Shown here: piece after piece, positions 34,756 to 42,931 of the stretch
Layout of the letters: each line of letters starts with the position of its first letter
How positions within the stretch are numbered: the first letter of the stretch is position 1
Source of the DNA: Paraburkholderia madseniana
GTDB taxonomy: Bacteria > Pseudomonadota > Gammaproteobacteria > Burkholderiales > Burkholderiaceae
DNA: 64,000 bases
Direction of reading: 5' to 3'
NCBI RefSeq assembly: GCF_009690905.1
Contig: NZ_VOSW01000031.1
Location: 1 to 64,000 of the forward strand
Notes under the pieces: generated by a model
Database searches by the model: none
What the model was told of the DNA's origin: nothing
The model's input: only the letters and a program-made list of their open reading frames with translations
Position numbers and translations under genes: made by a program

Positions 34756-36503
34756 GCGGCGATCGGTTCGCCCGAGCGCTCGACGTCGAGCGTTTCGCCA
34801 TGGAACGCCGCCAGCGATTCGCGATGCGCGACACTGACGATCGCCGCCTGCGGCAGTCGCTCGGTGAACAGGTGATAGAGGCGTGCTTCGTTTTCCGAAT
34901 CGAGCGCGCTGGTTGCTTCGTCGAGGAACAGATAGTCCGGCTTATGCAGCAGCACACGGGCGCCGGCGAGACGTTGTTGTTCGCCCGGCGAGAGAACGCG
35001 TGTCCAGTGTCCCGATTCCTGCAGGCGGTCGGCGTATTCCGACAGGTGGCAGGTGACGAGCGCTTCGCGGCATTCTTCGTCGGTGTAGGTGTCAGCAGAG
35101 GATGGATAGGTGAGCGCGGCTTTCAGTGTGCCGATCGGCATGTAGCTGACCTGCGGGATGAACATCATGCGCGCGTTGACTGGTGCGTCGATCGAGCCGT
35201 CGCCGAACGGCCACAATCCTGCGAGCGCGCGCATCAGCGTGCTCTTGCCCGAGCCGGACGGACCACGAACCAGCCAGCGCGAGCCCGGCGTGATTGCGAT
35301 ATCGCGGATGCGCGACAGCGGGTTGCCGTTCGGCAGCGCAAGCTGAAGGCCGTCTGTGGAGAGCTTGTCTTCGTCGACAAAATGCAGGTTGATGCCGCCA
35401 TGCGCGGTGGCGGGCGACACTGATTCCTTCAAACGCGGCGCATGCACGACGCGGCTGAATTCACGCAACCGGTTCACGGTAGCGCGCCATTCGACCAGGG
35501 TGCCGTAACTGTTGATGAACCACGAAAACGAATCGCTGACGGTACCGAATGCGCTCGAAATCTGCATCAGCACGCCGAACGTGAAAGCGCCCGCGAAGTA
35601 ACGGGGTGCTGCCACCACCAGCGGAAAGATGATCGCGATCTGGCCGTAGAAGCTCAGCACGAAGGTGAGCCGCTTGGTGTACTTCATCACCTGCCACCAG
35701 TTGTCGCGGATGCGGCCAAACAGCGATTGGGTGTTCTTCTTCTCGGTCTCCATACCATCGTAGAAGGCGATCTGCTCGGCGTTTTCACGCAGACGGATCA
35801 GGCCGAAACGGAAATCCGCCTCGACTTTCTGCGCCTGGTAATTGATCGACACGAGCGGATGGCCGACCTTCTGGATGATCAGCGAGCCGACCACCGCGTA
35901 CAGCGCCGCGGCCCACACCATGTAGCCCGGAATCTGTATCGGCATGCCGCCGAGCGAGACGGTCAGCGCACCGGCCAGCGACCACAGGATCGTGATGAAC
36001 GACACCAGCGTGACGACCGTGGACAGCAGGTCGAGCGTCAGCGAGAGCGTGGTGGTGGCGAACGATTGCAGGTCGTCGCTGATCCGCTGGTCGGGGTTGT
36101 CAGCGAGCCGGTCGCGTTCGATACGGTAGAAGGCGCTGTCGTGCAGCCACTCGTTGAGATAGCGCGTGGTCAGCCACTGGCGCCAGCGGAAGCCGAGCAT
36201 CTGGCGCAGATAGCGGCCGTACACGGCCAGAATGATGAAGCCGAACGCAAGCCCCGAGAACACCATCAGCAGATGCGGGAAGTCGTGGACGTTCTTGGTC
36301 TGCAGCGCGTTGTAGAAGTCGGCGCTCCAGCGGTTCAGGCGCACGTTGATCCACACGACGAGCAGATTCATAACGATGATCGCGATGAGCAGCCCCCACG
36401 CCGTTTTTCGTTCTTCGGAAACCCAGTAAGGTTTGATCAGGCTCCATGCGGAGACTTTATCGTCCGGCGGCAGCGCGGGGCTGGAAGCGGTATTCGGTGT
36501 CAT
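34752..36503 (-). CDS. SbmA/BacA/YddA-type ABC transporter (fused membrane and ATPase domains)
   Basis: About 583 residues from ATG 36503 (CAGGA at about 7 bases); longer frames start at 36509 or 36608. Membrane domain with about six helices and the LNRWSADFYNALQ motif and RWRQWLTTRYLNEWL of the SbmA/BacA-like and ABCD group, then an ATPase domain with Walker A GPSGSGKST, signature LSPGEQQRL (LSGGQ variant) and Walker B YLFLDEATSALD. Family members move peptides, fatty acyl or vitamin B12-like substrates; this one's substrate is unknown. Coupled to the SDR gene. Confidence 0.88.
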   Translation of the reverse strand: MTPNTASSPALPPDDKVSAWSLIKPYWVSEERKTAWGLLIAIIVMNLLVVWINVRLNRWSADFYNALQTKNVHDFPHLLMVFSGLAFGFIILAVYGRYLRQMLGFRWRQWLTTRYLNEWLHDSAFYRIERDRLADNPDQRISDDLQSFATTTLSLTLDLLSTVVTLVSFITILWSLAGALTVSLGGMPIQIPGYMVWAAALYAVVGSLIIQKVGHPLVSINYQAQKVEADFRFGLIRLRENAEQIAFYDGMETEKKNTQSLFGRIRDNWWQVMKYTKRLTFVLSFYGQIAIIFPLVVAAPRYFAGAFTFGVLMQISSAFGTVSDSFSWFINSYGTLVEWRATVNRLREFSRVVHAPRLKESVSPATAHGGINLHFVDEDKLSTDGLQLALPNGNPLSRIRDIAITPGSRWLVRGPSGSGKSTLMRALAGLWPFGDGSIDAPVNARMMFIPQVSYMPIGTLKAALTYPSSADTYTDEECREALVTCHLSEYADRLQESGHWTRVLSPGEQQRLAGARVLLHKPDYLFLDEATSALDSENEARLYHLFTERLPQAAIVSVAHRESLAAFHGETLDVERSGEPIAA

Positions 36504-36869
36504 GAGCATCCTGGTGAAGTGCTGGCCCGTGCCGGGCGGGCCCCAGTCGGGCCGGCCCCACGGCGGGTTTGCGGTGCGTGCCCCGGGCGTCGTGCTCGAC
36601 GAACGCACGTCCGGGTAAGCGCCCGATTCTGGCGCGAAGCCCTTAAGTGAAAATTAATTTCCGCTCAGAGGTCCCGCCTCGATGCCGCTGGCGCTCGGGC
36701 GGCGAAGCATGTCACCCGCGCGCCAGCGGCATCCGGTCCTGGCATTGTGCCAGAGCGTTGCAGTCGGCCGTATTGATGAATCGAAAGATAGTGACGGATC
36801 AACGGCGTGTGCCCGCAGAGGCCGTTGGTTTGCGGGCGCTGCGCCTTTTATGGTCTAATGACCTTCGAC

Positions 36870-36976
36870 GAAACAGGGGTGCTTTGCCCACAGGCTGCGT
36901 GATTTTCATGCAGCGGCGGCGAGGCTGAGAGAGACCCTTTGCACCCGATCCGGGTAATACCGGCGCGGGAAGTTTC
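36870..36976 (+). ncRNA. TPP riboswitch (THI element)
   Basis: Contains the conserved blocks in order: AGGGGTGC at about 36875-36882, then GCTGAGAGAGACCC (36924-36937), ACCCGATCCGGGTAATACC and GCGCGGGAAG. Between the first and second blocks lies a variable stem. It senses thiamine pyrophosphate and represses the thi genes downstream (thiO-thiS-thiG-thiE). Sequence blocks are seen; ligand response is known for the class. Confidence 0.93.
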
Positions 36977-37002
36977 CGGAAGCAGCCAGTCTTCCATTCC
37001 CC

Positions 37003-37042
37003 GCCGGGCGGCGTCCGTCATTGGACGTGCTTATTGCCCGGC
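37003..37042 (+). promoter_or_regulatory. Candidate expression platform hairpin after the TPP riboswitch
   Basis: Outer stem GCCGGGC (37003-37009) / GCCCGGC (37036-37042) and inner stem CGTCC (37012-37016) / GGACG (37023-37027). CCGGC (37043-37047) can pair with GCCGG (37054-37058) followed by TTTCG, giving a competing structure. Switching mechanism is inference. Confidence 0.45.
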
Positions 37043-37104
37043 CGGCCTCACCCGCCGGTTTCGTCCTGGGTACGTGCGTTTCTTTGCCGTACGGAAAGGA
37101 CTCG

Positions 37105-37221
37105 ATGACCGCCTATTCTTCAGACATGTGTTTTGCTCTTCGCCACGCTTTCGTCGGTTGTGTTCGCGCGCCGTGCTGCTTTAGCGTTGCTTGCCGCTGT
37201 GACTCGGAGTGCGCGCGATGA
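37105..37221 (+). CDS. Cys-rich 38-residue ORF between the TPP riboswitch and thiO
   Basis: ATG 37105 has a strong ribosome site, GGAAAGGA at 37093-37100. The frame reads MTAYSSDMCFALRHAF then VGCVRAPCCFSVACRCDSECAR, 38 residues with seven Cys, and its stop TGA (37219-37221) overlaps the thiO ATG (37218) as ATGA. This makes translational coupling to thiO likely. The product could be a functional small protein, a leader that sets thiO translation, or chance. No homolog recognised. Confidence 0.5.
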   Translation: MTAYSSDMCFALRHAFVGCVRAPCCFSVACRCDSECAR

Positions 37222-38348
37222 ATCGTTCTGCTCAACCCGATTTCGCCGTGCTCGGCGGTGGGCTGTGCGGGCGCCTCGTCGCGTGGCGTCTCGCCGGTGA
37301 AGGGCATCGCGTGGCGCTCTATGAGCGCGGCGATGCTGCAGGTACGCAAGCGGCGGCCTGGGTCGCCGCCGCCATGCTGGCGCCGCTGGCCGAAGCCGCC
37401 AGTGCTGAACTGCTGATCACCCGTCTCGGCGCGAGTTCGCTCGATTCCTGGCCGCGAGTGCTGGCCGAATTGCCCGAACCAGTGTTCTTCCAGCGCAATG
37501 GCACGCTCGTCGTATGGCATCACGCCGACCGCACCGAAGCGCCACTGTTCGAACGCCGGGTGCGCTCGAACGCGCCTGCTGAATTGCTCGACGGTGGCTT
37601 CGTGACGCTGGCGGGCGCTCAGGTCGGCGCCGCCGAGCCCGCATTGGCGGGCCGCTTCAACCAGGGCTGGTTGCTGCCGCGCGAAGGCCAACTGGATAAC
37701 CGTCAGGTGCTGACCGCGCTCGCCGCGGGCCTCGCCCAGCGCGGTGTCGAAACGCACTGGAACACGCCGGTCGACGATCATGCGCTGCCGTCCGCACGCA
37801 TTACGATCGACTGCCGTGGGTTGGGCGCGAAGTCTGTGCTGCCCACGCTGCGCGGCATTCGCGGCGAAGTTGTACGCGTGCATGCGCCCGGTATCAAGCT
37901 GACGCGGCCGGTGCGCCTGCTGCATCCGCGCTACCCGCTGTATATCGCGCCGAAGCAGGACGATCTCTACGTGATTGGCGCCACCGAAGTGGAAGGCGAG
38001 GACATGTCGCCGGTCAGCGTGCGCTCGGCGCTCGAGTTGCTGAGCGCTGCGTTTTCCGTGCATCCCGGCTTCGGCGAGGCACGCATCCTCGAACTGAATT
38101 CGCAGTGCCGCCCGACTTTGCCGGACCACCGTCCGGCCTTGCTGTGGGATGGCGCGCAGACATTGCGCGTGAACGGCCTGTACCGGCACGGCTACATGAT
38201 CGTGCCCGAAGTCGCCGACGAAGCCGTGCGCTTCGCCGCGGCGCTGCTCGACGGCCGCATTGGCGACGCCGATGCTTTCGCCGACTGGCAAAGTGCCGCG
38301 CGCTGGAGCGAGCTGTTTCAACTGGACTCCACGCGGGAGCCGGCATGA
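37218..38348 (+). CDS. thiO: Glycine oxidase-type FAD enzyme ThiO
   Basis: Oxidises glycine to iminoglycine (dehydroglycine), the donor for the thiazole ring of thiamine. 376 residues with Rossmann FAD loop AVLGGGLCGRLVAWRLAGEG and a C-terminal GLYRHGYMIVPEVAD motif. Start ATG 37218 has CGGAG 8 bases upstream and overlaps the stop of the Cys-rich ORF; GTG 37209 is the alternative. First recognised enzyme of the TPP-riboswitch-controlled operon thiO-thiS-thiG-thiE. Confidence 0.94.
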   Translation: MNRSAQPDFAVLGGGLCGRLVAWRLAGEGHRVALYERGDAAGTQAAAWVAAAMLAPLAEAASAELLITRLGASSLDSWPRVLAELPEPVFFQRNGTLVVWHHADRTEAPLFERRVRSNAPAELLDGGFVTLAGAQVGAAEPALAGRFNQGWLLPREGQLDNRQVLTALAAGLAQRGVETHWNTPVDDHALPSARITIDCRGLGAKSVLPTLRGIRGEVVRVHAPGIKLTRPVRLLHPRYPLYIAPKQDDLYVIGATEVEGEDMSPVSVRSALELLSAAFSVHPGFGEARILELNSQCRPTLPDHRPALLWDGAQTLRVNGLYRHGYMIVPEVADEAVRFAAALLDGRIGDADAFADWQSAARWSELFQLDSTREPA

Positions 38349-38432
38349 GCGTTGCGCGCCTGCTGGCGAAATAGCCGCGGGATAAACAAGCGCGCGCCGC
38401 TGCCCCACTCGATTGAACCGTATTCGAACACC

Positions 38433-38630
38433 ATGGACATTCATATCAATCAAAAGCCGTTGTCGTTGCCCGAAGGCGCGACTGTCGCCGATGCGCTTGC
38501 CGCGTTCGGCGCGCGTCCACCATTCGCGGTCGCGCTGAACGGCGATTTCGTCGCACGTACCCAGCATGCGGCGCGCGCGCTGCAGCCGGGCGACAAGCTC
38601 GATGTCGTGCAACCCGTGGCCGGCGGTTAA
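38433..38630 (+). CDS. thiS: Sulfur carrier protein ThiS
   Basis: 65-residue ubiquitin-like protein that carries sulfur as a C-terminal thiocarboxylate for the thiazole synthase. It starts MDIHINQKPLSLP and ends PVAGG, the essential Gly-Gly tail. Start ATG 38433. Between thiO and thiG as usual. No thiF adenylyltransferase is in the window. Confidence 0.95.
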   Translation: MDIHINQKPLSLPEGATVADALAAFGARPPFAVALNGDFVARTQHAARALQPGDKLDVVQPVAGG

Positions 38631-38663
38631 GCCCCGCGCCACGCCTTGCCGGAGACCAGGATT

Positions 38664-39485
38664 ATGCAAATGACTGCCCCCCAAACCGCCGACGCGCTCA
38701 CGCTCTACGGCCAGACTTTCGCGAGCCGTGTGCTGCTCGGCACCTCGCGCTATCCATCGCTGCAATCGCTGTCCGATTCGATCGACGCGGCGCAGCCCGG
38801 CATGGTGACCGTCGCGCTGCGCCGGCAGATGAACGAAGGCGGCGCCGAAGCCGGTTTCTTCGACCTGCTCAAACGCCATGGCGTCCCGCTGCTGCCCAAT
38901 ACCGCCGGCTGCCTGACCGTCGGCGAGGCGGTGACGACCGCGCATATGGCGCGTGAAATCTTCGAAACCGAGTGGATCAAGCTCGAACTGATCGGCGACG
39001 ACTACACGCTGCAGCCCGACCCGGTCGGCCTGATCGAAGCGGCCACGCAGCTGATCAAGGACGGCTTCAAGGTGCTGCCGTATTGCACCGAAGATCTCGT
39101 GATCGGCCGCCGCCTGCTCGATGCGGGCTGCGAGGCGCTGATGCCGTGGGGCGCGCCGATCGGCACCGGCAAGGGCGTGATCAATCCGTACGGCCTGCGC
39201 GTCTTGCGCGAGCGCTTGCCCGACGTGCCGCTGATCGTCGATGCCGGCCTCGGCGTGCCGTCGCACGCGGCGCAAGTGATGGAGTGGGGCTTCGACGGCG
39301 TGCTGCTGAACACCGCCGTTTCCCAGGCGACGCACCCCGACGCAATGGCGCGCGCCTTCGCGCTGGGCGTCGAAGCGGGCCGCCAGGCTTTTCTGGCGGG
39401 GCCGATGGCCGAACGCGAAAGCGCGCACGCGAGCACGCCGGTGGTCGGCATGCCGTTCTGGCATCAAGACGGGAGCGCCGCATGA
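38664..39485 (+). CDS. thiG: Thiazole synthase ThiG
   Basis: TIM-barrel enzyme that condenses DXP, dehydroglycine and ThiS-bound sulfur into the thiazole phosphate. 273 residues from ATG 38664, with ATG 38670 also possible; the TTG at 38646 is less likely. Conserved LLGTSRYPS near the N-terminus, the Schiff-base Lys region EWIKLELIGDD, PYCTEDL, GAPIGTGKGV and DAGLGVPSHAAQVMEWG. Overlaps thiE by ATGA. Confidence 0.95.
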   Translation: MQMTAPQTADALTLYGQTFASRVLLGTSRYPSLQSLSDSIDAAQPGMVTVALRRQMNEGGAEAGFFDLLKRHGVPLLPNTAGCLTVGEAVTTAHMAREIFETEWIKLELIGDDYTLQPDPVGLIEAATQLIKDGFKVLPYCTEDLVIGRRLLDAGCEALMPWGAPIGTGKGVINPYGLRVLRERLPDVPLIVDAGLGVPSHAAQVMEWGFDGVLLNTAVSQATHPDAMARAFALGVEAGRQAFLAGPMAERESAHASTPVVGMPFWHQDGSAA

Positions 39486-40585
39486 CGCAAACTTTGCCTT
39501 TGACTGGCCGCGACCTCTTCTGGCCGCCCGCTGACGAACTCACCGAAGCTGCCGAGCGGATCCGCGCCCGCTTGGGCGAGTGGCCGCCGACCCATGCGCC
39601 GTGGCGCATCTGCCTGACCGCGCCGGACGAGCCGAACGGCGGAGACCTGATCATCGTCGCCGACGCGCAGCAGCATGGCGAGCAGGTGGCGCGCTGGCAG
39701 GTGCAGGGCGCAGGCGTGATCGTCGCCGCCGAGAACGCGGCGACGTTGCATCTGGGCGGCGAGAAATACAGTCTGGAAGGCCATCTGGCGGAAGACTGGA
39801 TTCCCGCGCTGGCGGCGTTTCTGGATTGCGGCTTTGATCCGCACGACGCGCTGGTTTTGGCGCTGGCGTGGCGCGACGGCGACGAAACCAAAGCGGAGGA
39901 CGCATTTCCGGCCGATATCGCGCACTTCCCACGCCTCGCCGGTCTGCCGGCCGCGCCGGCGCAAGCGTTCGCGCGTTGCCCCGACAGGCTCGGGCTGTAC
40001 CCGGTGCTGCCGACCGCGGAGTGGGTCGAACGGGTGGTGGGTTTTGGCGTGAAAACGGTCCAGTTGCGCCGCAAATCGGCCGAACCTGCCGACGAACTGA
40101 AGCGCGAAATCGCCCGCTGTGTCGCCGCGGGCCGTGAGCACGATGCCCAGGTTTTCATCAACGATCACTGGCAAGCCGCGCTGGAAGCGGGCGCCTACGG
40201 CGTCCACCTCGGCCAGGAAGACGTGCATACGGCCGATCTGTCGGCACTTGCCACCGCTGGCATCCGCCTCGGTCTGTCGACGCACGGTTTCTACGAGATT
40301 CTGAAAGCACTGCATTTCCGGCCAAGCTACATTGCATTGGGCGCGGTGTTTCCGACCACCACCAAGGTCATGCCGACCGCGCCGCAGGGCCTCAAGCGTC
40401 TGGTGCGGTATGTACGCCTGCTCGACGGCGTCGTGCCTCTGGTGGCGATCGGCGGAATCGATCTGCAGGTGCTGCCGGACGTGCTGGCGACGGGCGTGGG
40501 TTGCGCGGCCGTGGTGCGCGCCGTGACCGAGGCCGCCGACCCGGCTGTCGCTGTTTCTGCGCTGCAACATGCGTTTACGCAATAA
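39482..40585 (+). CDS. thiE: Thiamine-phosphate synthase with a 170-residue N-terminal extension
   Basis: Joins the pyrimidine pyrophosphate and thiazole phosphate into thiamine phosphate. 367 residues, against about 210 for ThiE. The ThiE barrel starts near residue 170 (RLGLYPVLP) and has VQLRRKS, FINDHWQ, GVHLGQEDV, STHG, TTTKVMPTAP and AIGGID. The first part (LFWPPADELTEAAERIRARL through GFDPHDALVLALAW) is not ThiE; it faintly recalls a ThiD-like kinase segment but lacks recognisable ATP motifs. The fusion is intact with no stop between. Last gene of the thi operon. Confidence 0.92.
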   Translation: MTQTLPLTGRDLFWPPADELTEAAERIRARLGEWPPTHAPWRICLTAPDEPNGGDLIIVADAQQHGEQVARWQVQGAGVIVAAENAATLHLGGEKYSLEGHLAEDWIPALAAFLDCGFDPHDALVLALAWRDGDETKAEDAFPADIAHFPRLAGLPAAPAQAFARCPDRLGLYPVLPTAEWVERVVGFGVKTVQLRRKSAEPADELKREIARCVAAGREHDAQVFINDHWQAALEAGAYGVHLGQEDVHTADLSALATAGIRLGLSTHGFYEILKALHFRPSYIALGAVFPTTTKVMPTAPQGLKRLVRYVRLLDGVVPLVAIGGIDLQVLPDVLATGVGCAAVVRAVTEAADPAVAVSALQHAFTQ

Positions 40586-40641
40586 TCGTCAAGTTCAGTA
40601 AAGGGACAGGGCACCTCACGGCAGCATTTCCATGATGGCCC

Positions 40642-40647
40642 TATAAT
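40642..40647 (+). promoter_or_regulatory. Candidate -10 box for the mla operon
   Basis: TATAAT, perfect consensus, 33 bases before the mlaF start. No convincing -35 at 16-18 bases upstream. Confidence 0.4.
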
Positions 40648-40679
40648 TCGGCCTTCCGTGTAAAAGGACTGTCAGTTTC

Positions 40680-41501
40680 GTGTCTTCCTCCCCTGAGACC
40701 TTACTCGAGCTGCGCGACGTCGACTTCGGTTATGGCGACCGGCTCGTCCTGTCGAACCTGAATCTGCGCTTCAAGCGCGGCCAGGTCGTTGCGGTTATGG
40801 GCGGCTCGGGTTGCGGCAAAACAACGGTGCTGCGTCTGATCGGCGGTCTGGTGCGCGCGCAGCGCGGCCAGATCCTGTTTCATGGCCAGGACATCGGCCA
40901 GCAGACGCGCGACGGCCTCTACGCGCTGCGCCGCAAGATGGGCATGCTGTTCCAGTTTGGCGCGTTGTTCACCGATATGTCGGTGTTCGAAAACGTCGCC
41001 TTCGCCTTGCGCGAGCACACCGACCTCCCCGAAGAACTGATCCGCGACCTCGTGTTGATGAAGCTCAACGCGGTCGGGTTGCGCGGCGCGCGCGACCTGG
41101 CGCCTTCGGAGATTTCGGGCGGTATGGCGCGGCGTGTGGCGCTCGCCCGGGCGATTGCGCTCGACCCCGAGCTGATGATGTACGACGAGCCGTTCGCCGG
41201 CCTCGATCCGATCTCGCTCGGCATCACCGCGAACCTGATTCGCGCGTTGAATCAGGCACTTGGCGCGACGTCGATCCTCGTCACGCACGACGTGCCGGAA
41301 TCGTTCGCGATCGCCGATTACGTCTATTTCCTTGCCAACGGCGGGGTGCATGCCGAAGGCACGCCGGCTGAGCTGCGCGCGTCGACCGATCCTACGGTGC
41401 GCCAGTTCATCGACGGCGCGCCGGACGGCCCGTTCAAATTCCACTATCCCAGCAAGACGCCACTCGCGGCGGACTTCGGCATTGGCGGAGGTCAGTCATG
41501 A
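40680..41501 (+). CDS. mlaF: MlaF, ATPase of the phospholipid transport ABC complex
   Basis: Cytoplasmic ATPase of MlaFEDB, which keeps phospholipids out of the outer leaflet of the outer membrane. 273 residues from GTG 40680. Walker A GGSGCGKTTV, signature ISGGMARRV and Walker B LMMYDEPFAGLDP are present with the H-loop in LVTHDVPES. Overlaps mlaE by ATGA. First gene of mlaF-E-D-A-C-B. Confidence 0.95.
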   Translation: MSSSPETLLELRDVDFGYGDRLVLSNLNLRFKRGQVVAVMGGSGCGKTTVLRLIGGLVRAQRGQILFHGQDIGQQTRDGLYALRRKMGMLFQFGALFTDMSVFENVAFALREHTDLPEELIRDLVLMKLNAVGLRGARDLAPSEISGGMARRVALARAIALDPELMMYDEPFAGLDPISLGITANLIRALNQALGATSILVTHDVPESFAIADYVYFLANGGVHAEGTPAELRASTDPTVRQFIDGAPDGPFKFHYPSKTPLAADFGIGGGQS

Positions 41502-42265
41502 TCAGCGCGCTTGGTCGCTCGGTACTCGACGGGCTGGGCACGGCCGGCTACGCCACGCGGTTCTTCTTCCGGCTGCTGCTCGAGTTTTTCCCATTGCTGC
41601 GCCGGCCGCGCCTTGTCACGAAGCAGATCCACTTCGTGGGTAATTATTCGCTGGTGATCATCGCCGTGTCGGGGCTGTTCGTCGGCTTCGTGCTCGGCTT
41701 GCAGGGTTATTACACGCTGAACCGCTACGGTTCCGAACAGGCGTTGGGCCTGCTGGTCGCGCTTTCGCTGGTGCGCGAACTCGGGCCGGTGGTCACGGCG
41801 CTGCTGTTCGCGGGCCGCGCCGGCACGTCGCTCACGGCCGAAATCGGCTTGATGAAGGCGGGCGAGCAATTGACCGCGATGGAAATGATGGCGGTGGACC
41901 CGGTCAAGGTCGTCGTCGCGCCGCGCTTGTGGGCGGGCATTATTTCCATGCCGATTCTGGCCGCGATTTTCAGCGCGGTCGGCGTGTTCGGCGGTTATGT
42001 GGTGGGTGTGCTGCTGATCGGCGTCGATGCCGGCGCGTTCTGGTCGCAGATGCAAGGCGGCGTCGATGTCTGGCGCGACGTGGGCGCCGGGGTCATCAAG
42101 AGCGTGGTGTTCGGCCTCGCGGTGACCTTTGTGGCGCTGTTTCAGGGCTACGAAGCCAAGCCGACGCCGGAAGGCGTGTCGCGCGCCACGACCAAGACGG
42201 TCGTGTACGCGTCGCTTGCGGTGCTCGGCCTCGATTTTCTGTTGACCGCACTGATGTTCAGCTAA
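41498..42265 (+). CDS. mlaE: MlaE, permease of the phospholipid transport ABC complex
   Basis: Inner-membrane permease of MlaFEDB. 255 residues with a cytoplasmic amphipathic N-terminus and five or six hydrophobic segments; the family motif GRAGTSLTAEIGLMKAGEQLTAMEMMAVDP sits between segments. Start overlaps the mlaF stop. Confidence 0.95.
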   Translation: MISALGRSVLDGLGTAGYATRFFFRLLLEFFPLLRRPRLVTKQIHFVGNYSLVIIAVSGLFVGFVLGLQGYYTLNRYGSEQALGLLVALSLVRELGPVVTALLFAGRAGTSLTAEIGLMKAGEQLTAMEMMAVDPVKVVVAPRLWAGIISMPILAAIFSAVGVFGGYVVGVLLIGVDAGAFWSQMQGGVDVWRDVGAGVIKSVVFGLAVTFVALFQGYEAKPTPEGVSRATTKTVVYASLAVLGLDFLLTALMFS

Positions 42266-42356
42266 AACTGCGCTGCACGTTTCCGTTCGGCGGGCGCGCC
42301 TCGGTTTGCGCGTCACGGGAGCGGGAGCAGCGTGGCGGATTCACTTTGGGATGACG

Positions 42357-42920
42357 ATGAAAAAGACTGCTCTCGACTTCTGGGTCGGCCTGTTCGTGGT
42401 GTTGGGTTTCGTGGCGTTGCTGTTTCTCGCGCTGAAGGCCGGCAACATGAGCTCGTTGTCGTTTCAGGCAACGTACCCGGTCAAGCTCAAGTTCGACAAT
42501 ATCGGCGGACTGAAGGCGCGCGCACCGGTGAAGAGCGCGGGCGTGACGGTCGGCCGGGTTGCCTCGATCGGCTTTGACAGCAATGCGTATCAGGCGGTTG
42601 TCACGATCGATATCGACAAGCAATACCCGTTTCCGAAAGACACGTCGGCGAAGATCCTGACCTCGGGTCTGCTCGGCGAGCAATACATCGGGCTCGAACC
42701 CGGTGGCGATAGTGAGATGCTTAAAGCGGGTGACACGATCTCGATGACACAATCGGCAATCGTGCTGGAAAACTTGATCGGACAATTCCTGTATAGCAAG
42801 GCCGCGGACTCGGGCGCATCCAAGCCGGGCGCGGGTTCGGCCACACCTGCGGCCGCCCCTGCCACGGCACCCGCGTCGGCGGCGCCGACTCTGCCCGCCT
42901 CTGGCGCGGCCGGTCAATAA
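42357..42920 (+). CDS. mlaD: MlaD, MCE-domain substrate-binding subunit
   Basis: Anchored periplasmic MCE protein that forms the hexameric ring above MlaE. 187 residues from ATG 42357 (MKKTALDFWVGLFVV); ATG 42351 two codons upstream is equally possible. TM helix about 8-26, MCE domain to about residue 130 (FDNIGGLKARAPVKSAGVTVG is the MCE core), then a Pro/Ala-rich tail. Middle of the mla operon. Confidence 0.94.
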   Translation: MKKTALDFWVGLFVVLGFVALLFLALKAGNMSSLSFQATYPVKLKFDNIGGLKARAPVKSAGVTVGRVASIGFDSNAYQAVVTIDIDKQYPFPKDTSAKILTSGLLGEQYIGLEPGGDSEMLKAGDTISMTQSAIVLENLIGQFLYSKAADSGASKPGAGSATPAAAPATAPASAAPTLPASGAAGQ

Positions 42921-42931
42921 GGAGAATAAAA

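Noticed and set aside
34752..36503. Possible toxin/antimicrobial-peptide locus from the SbmA-like transporter
   Set aside because: No small peptide precursor or modifying enzyme is next to it; only the SDR.
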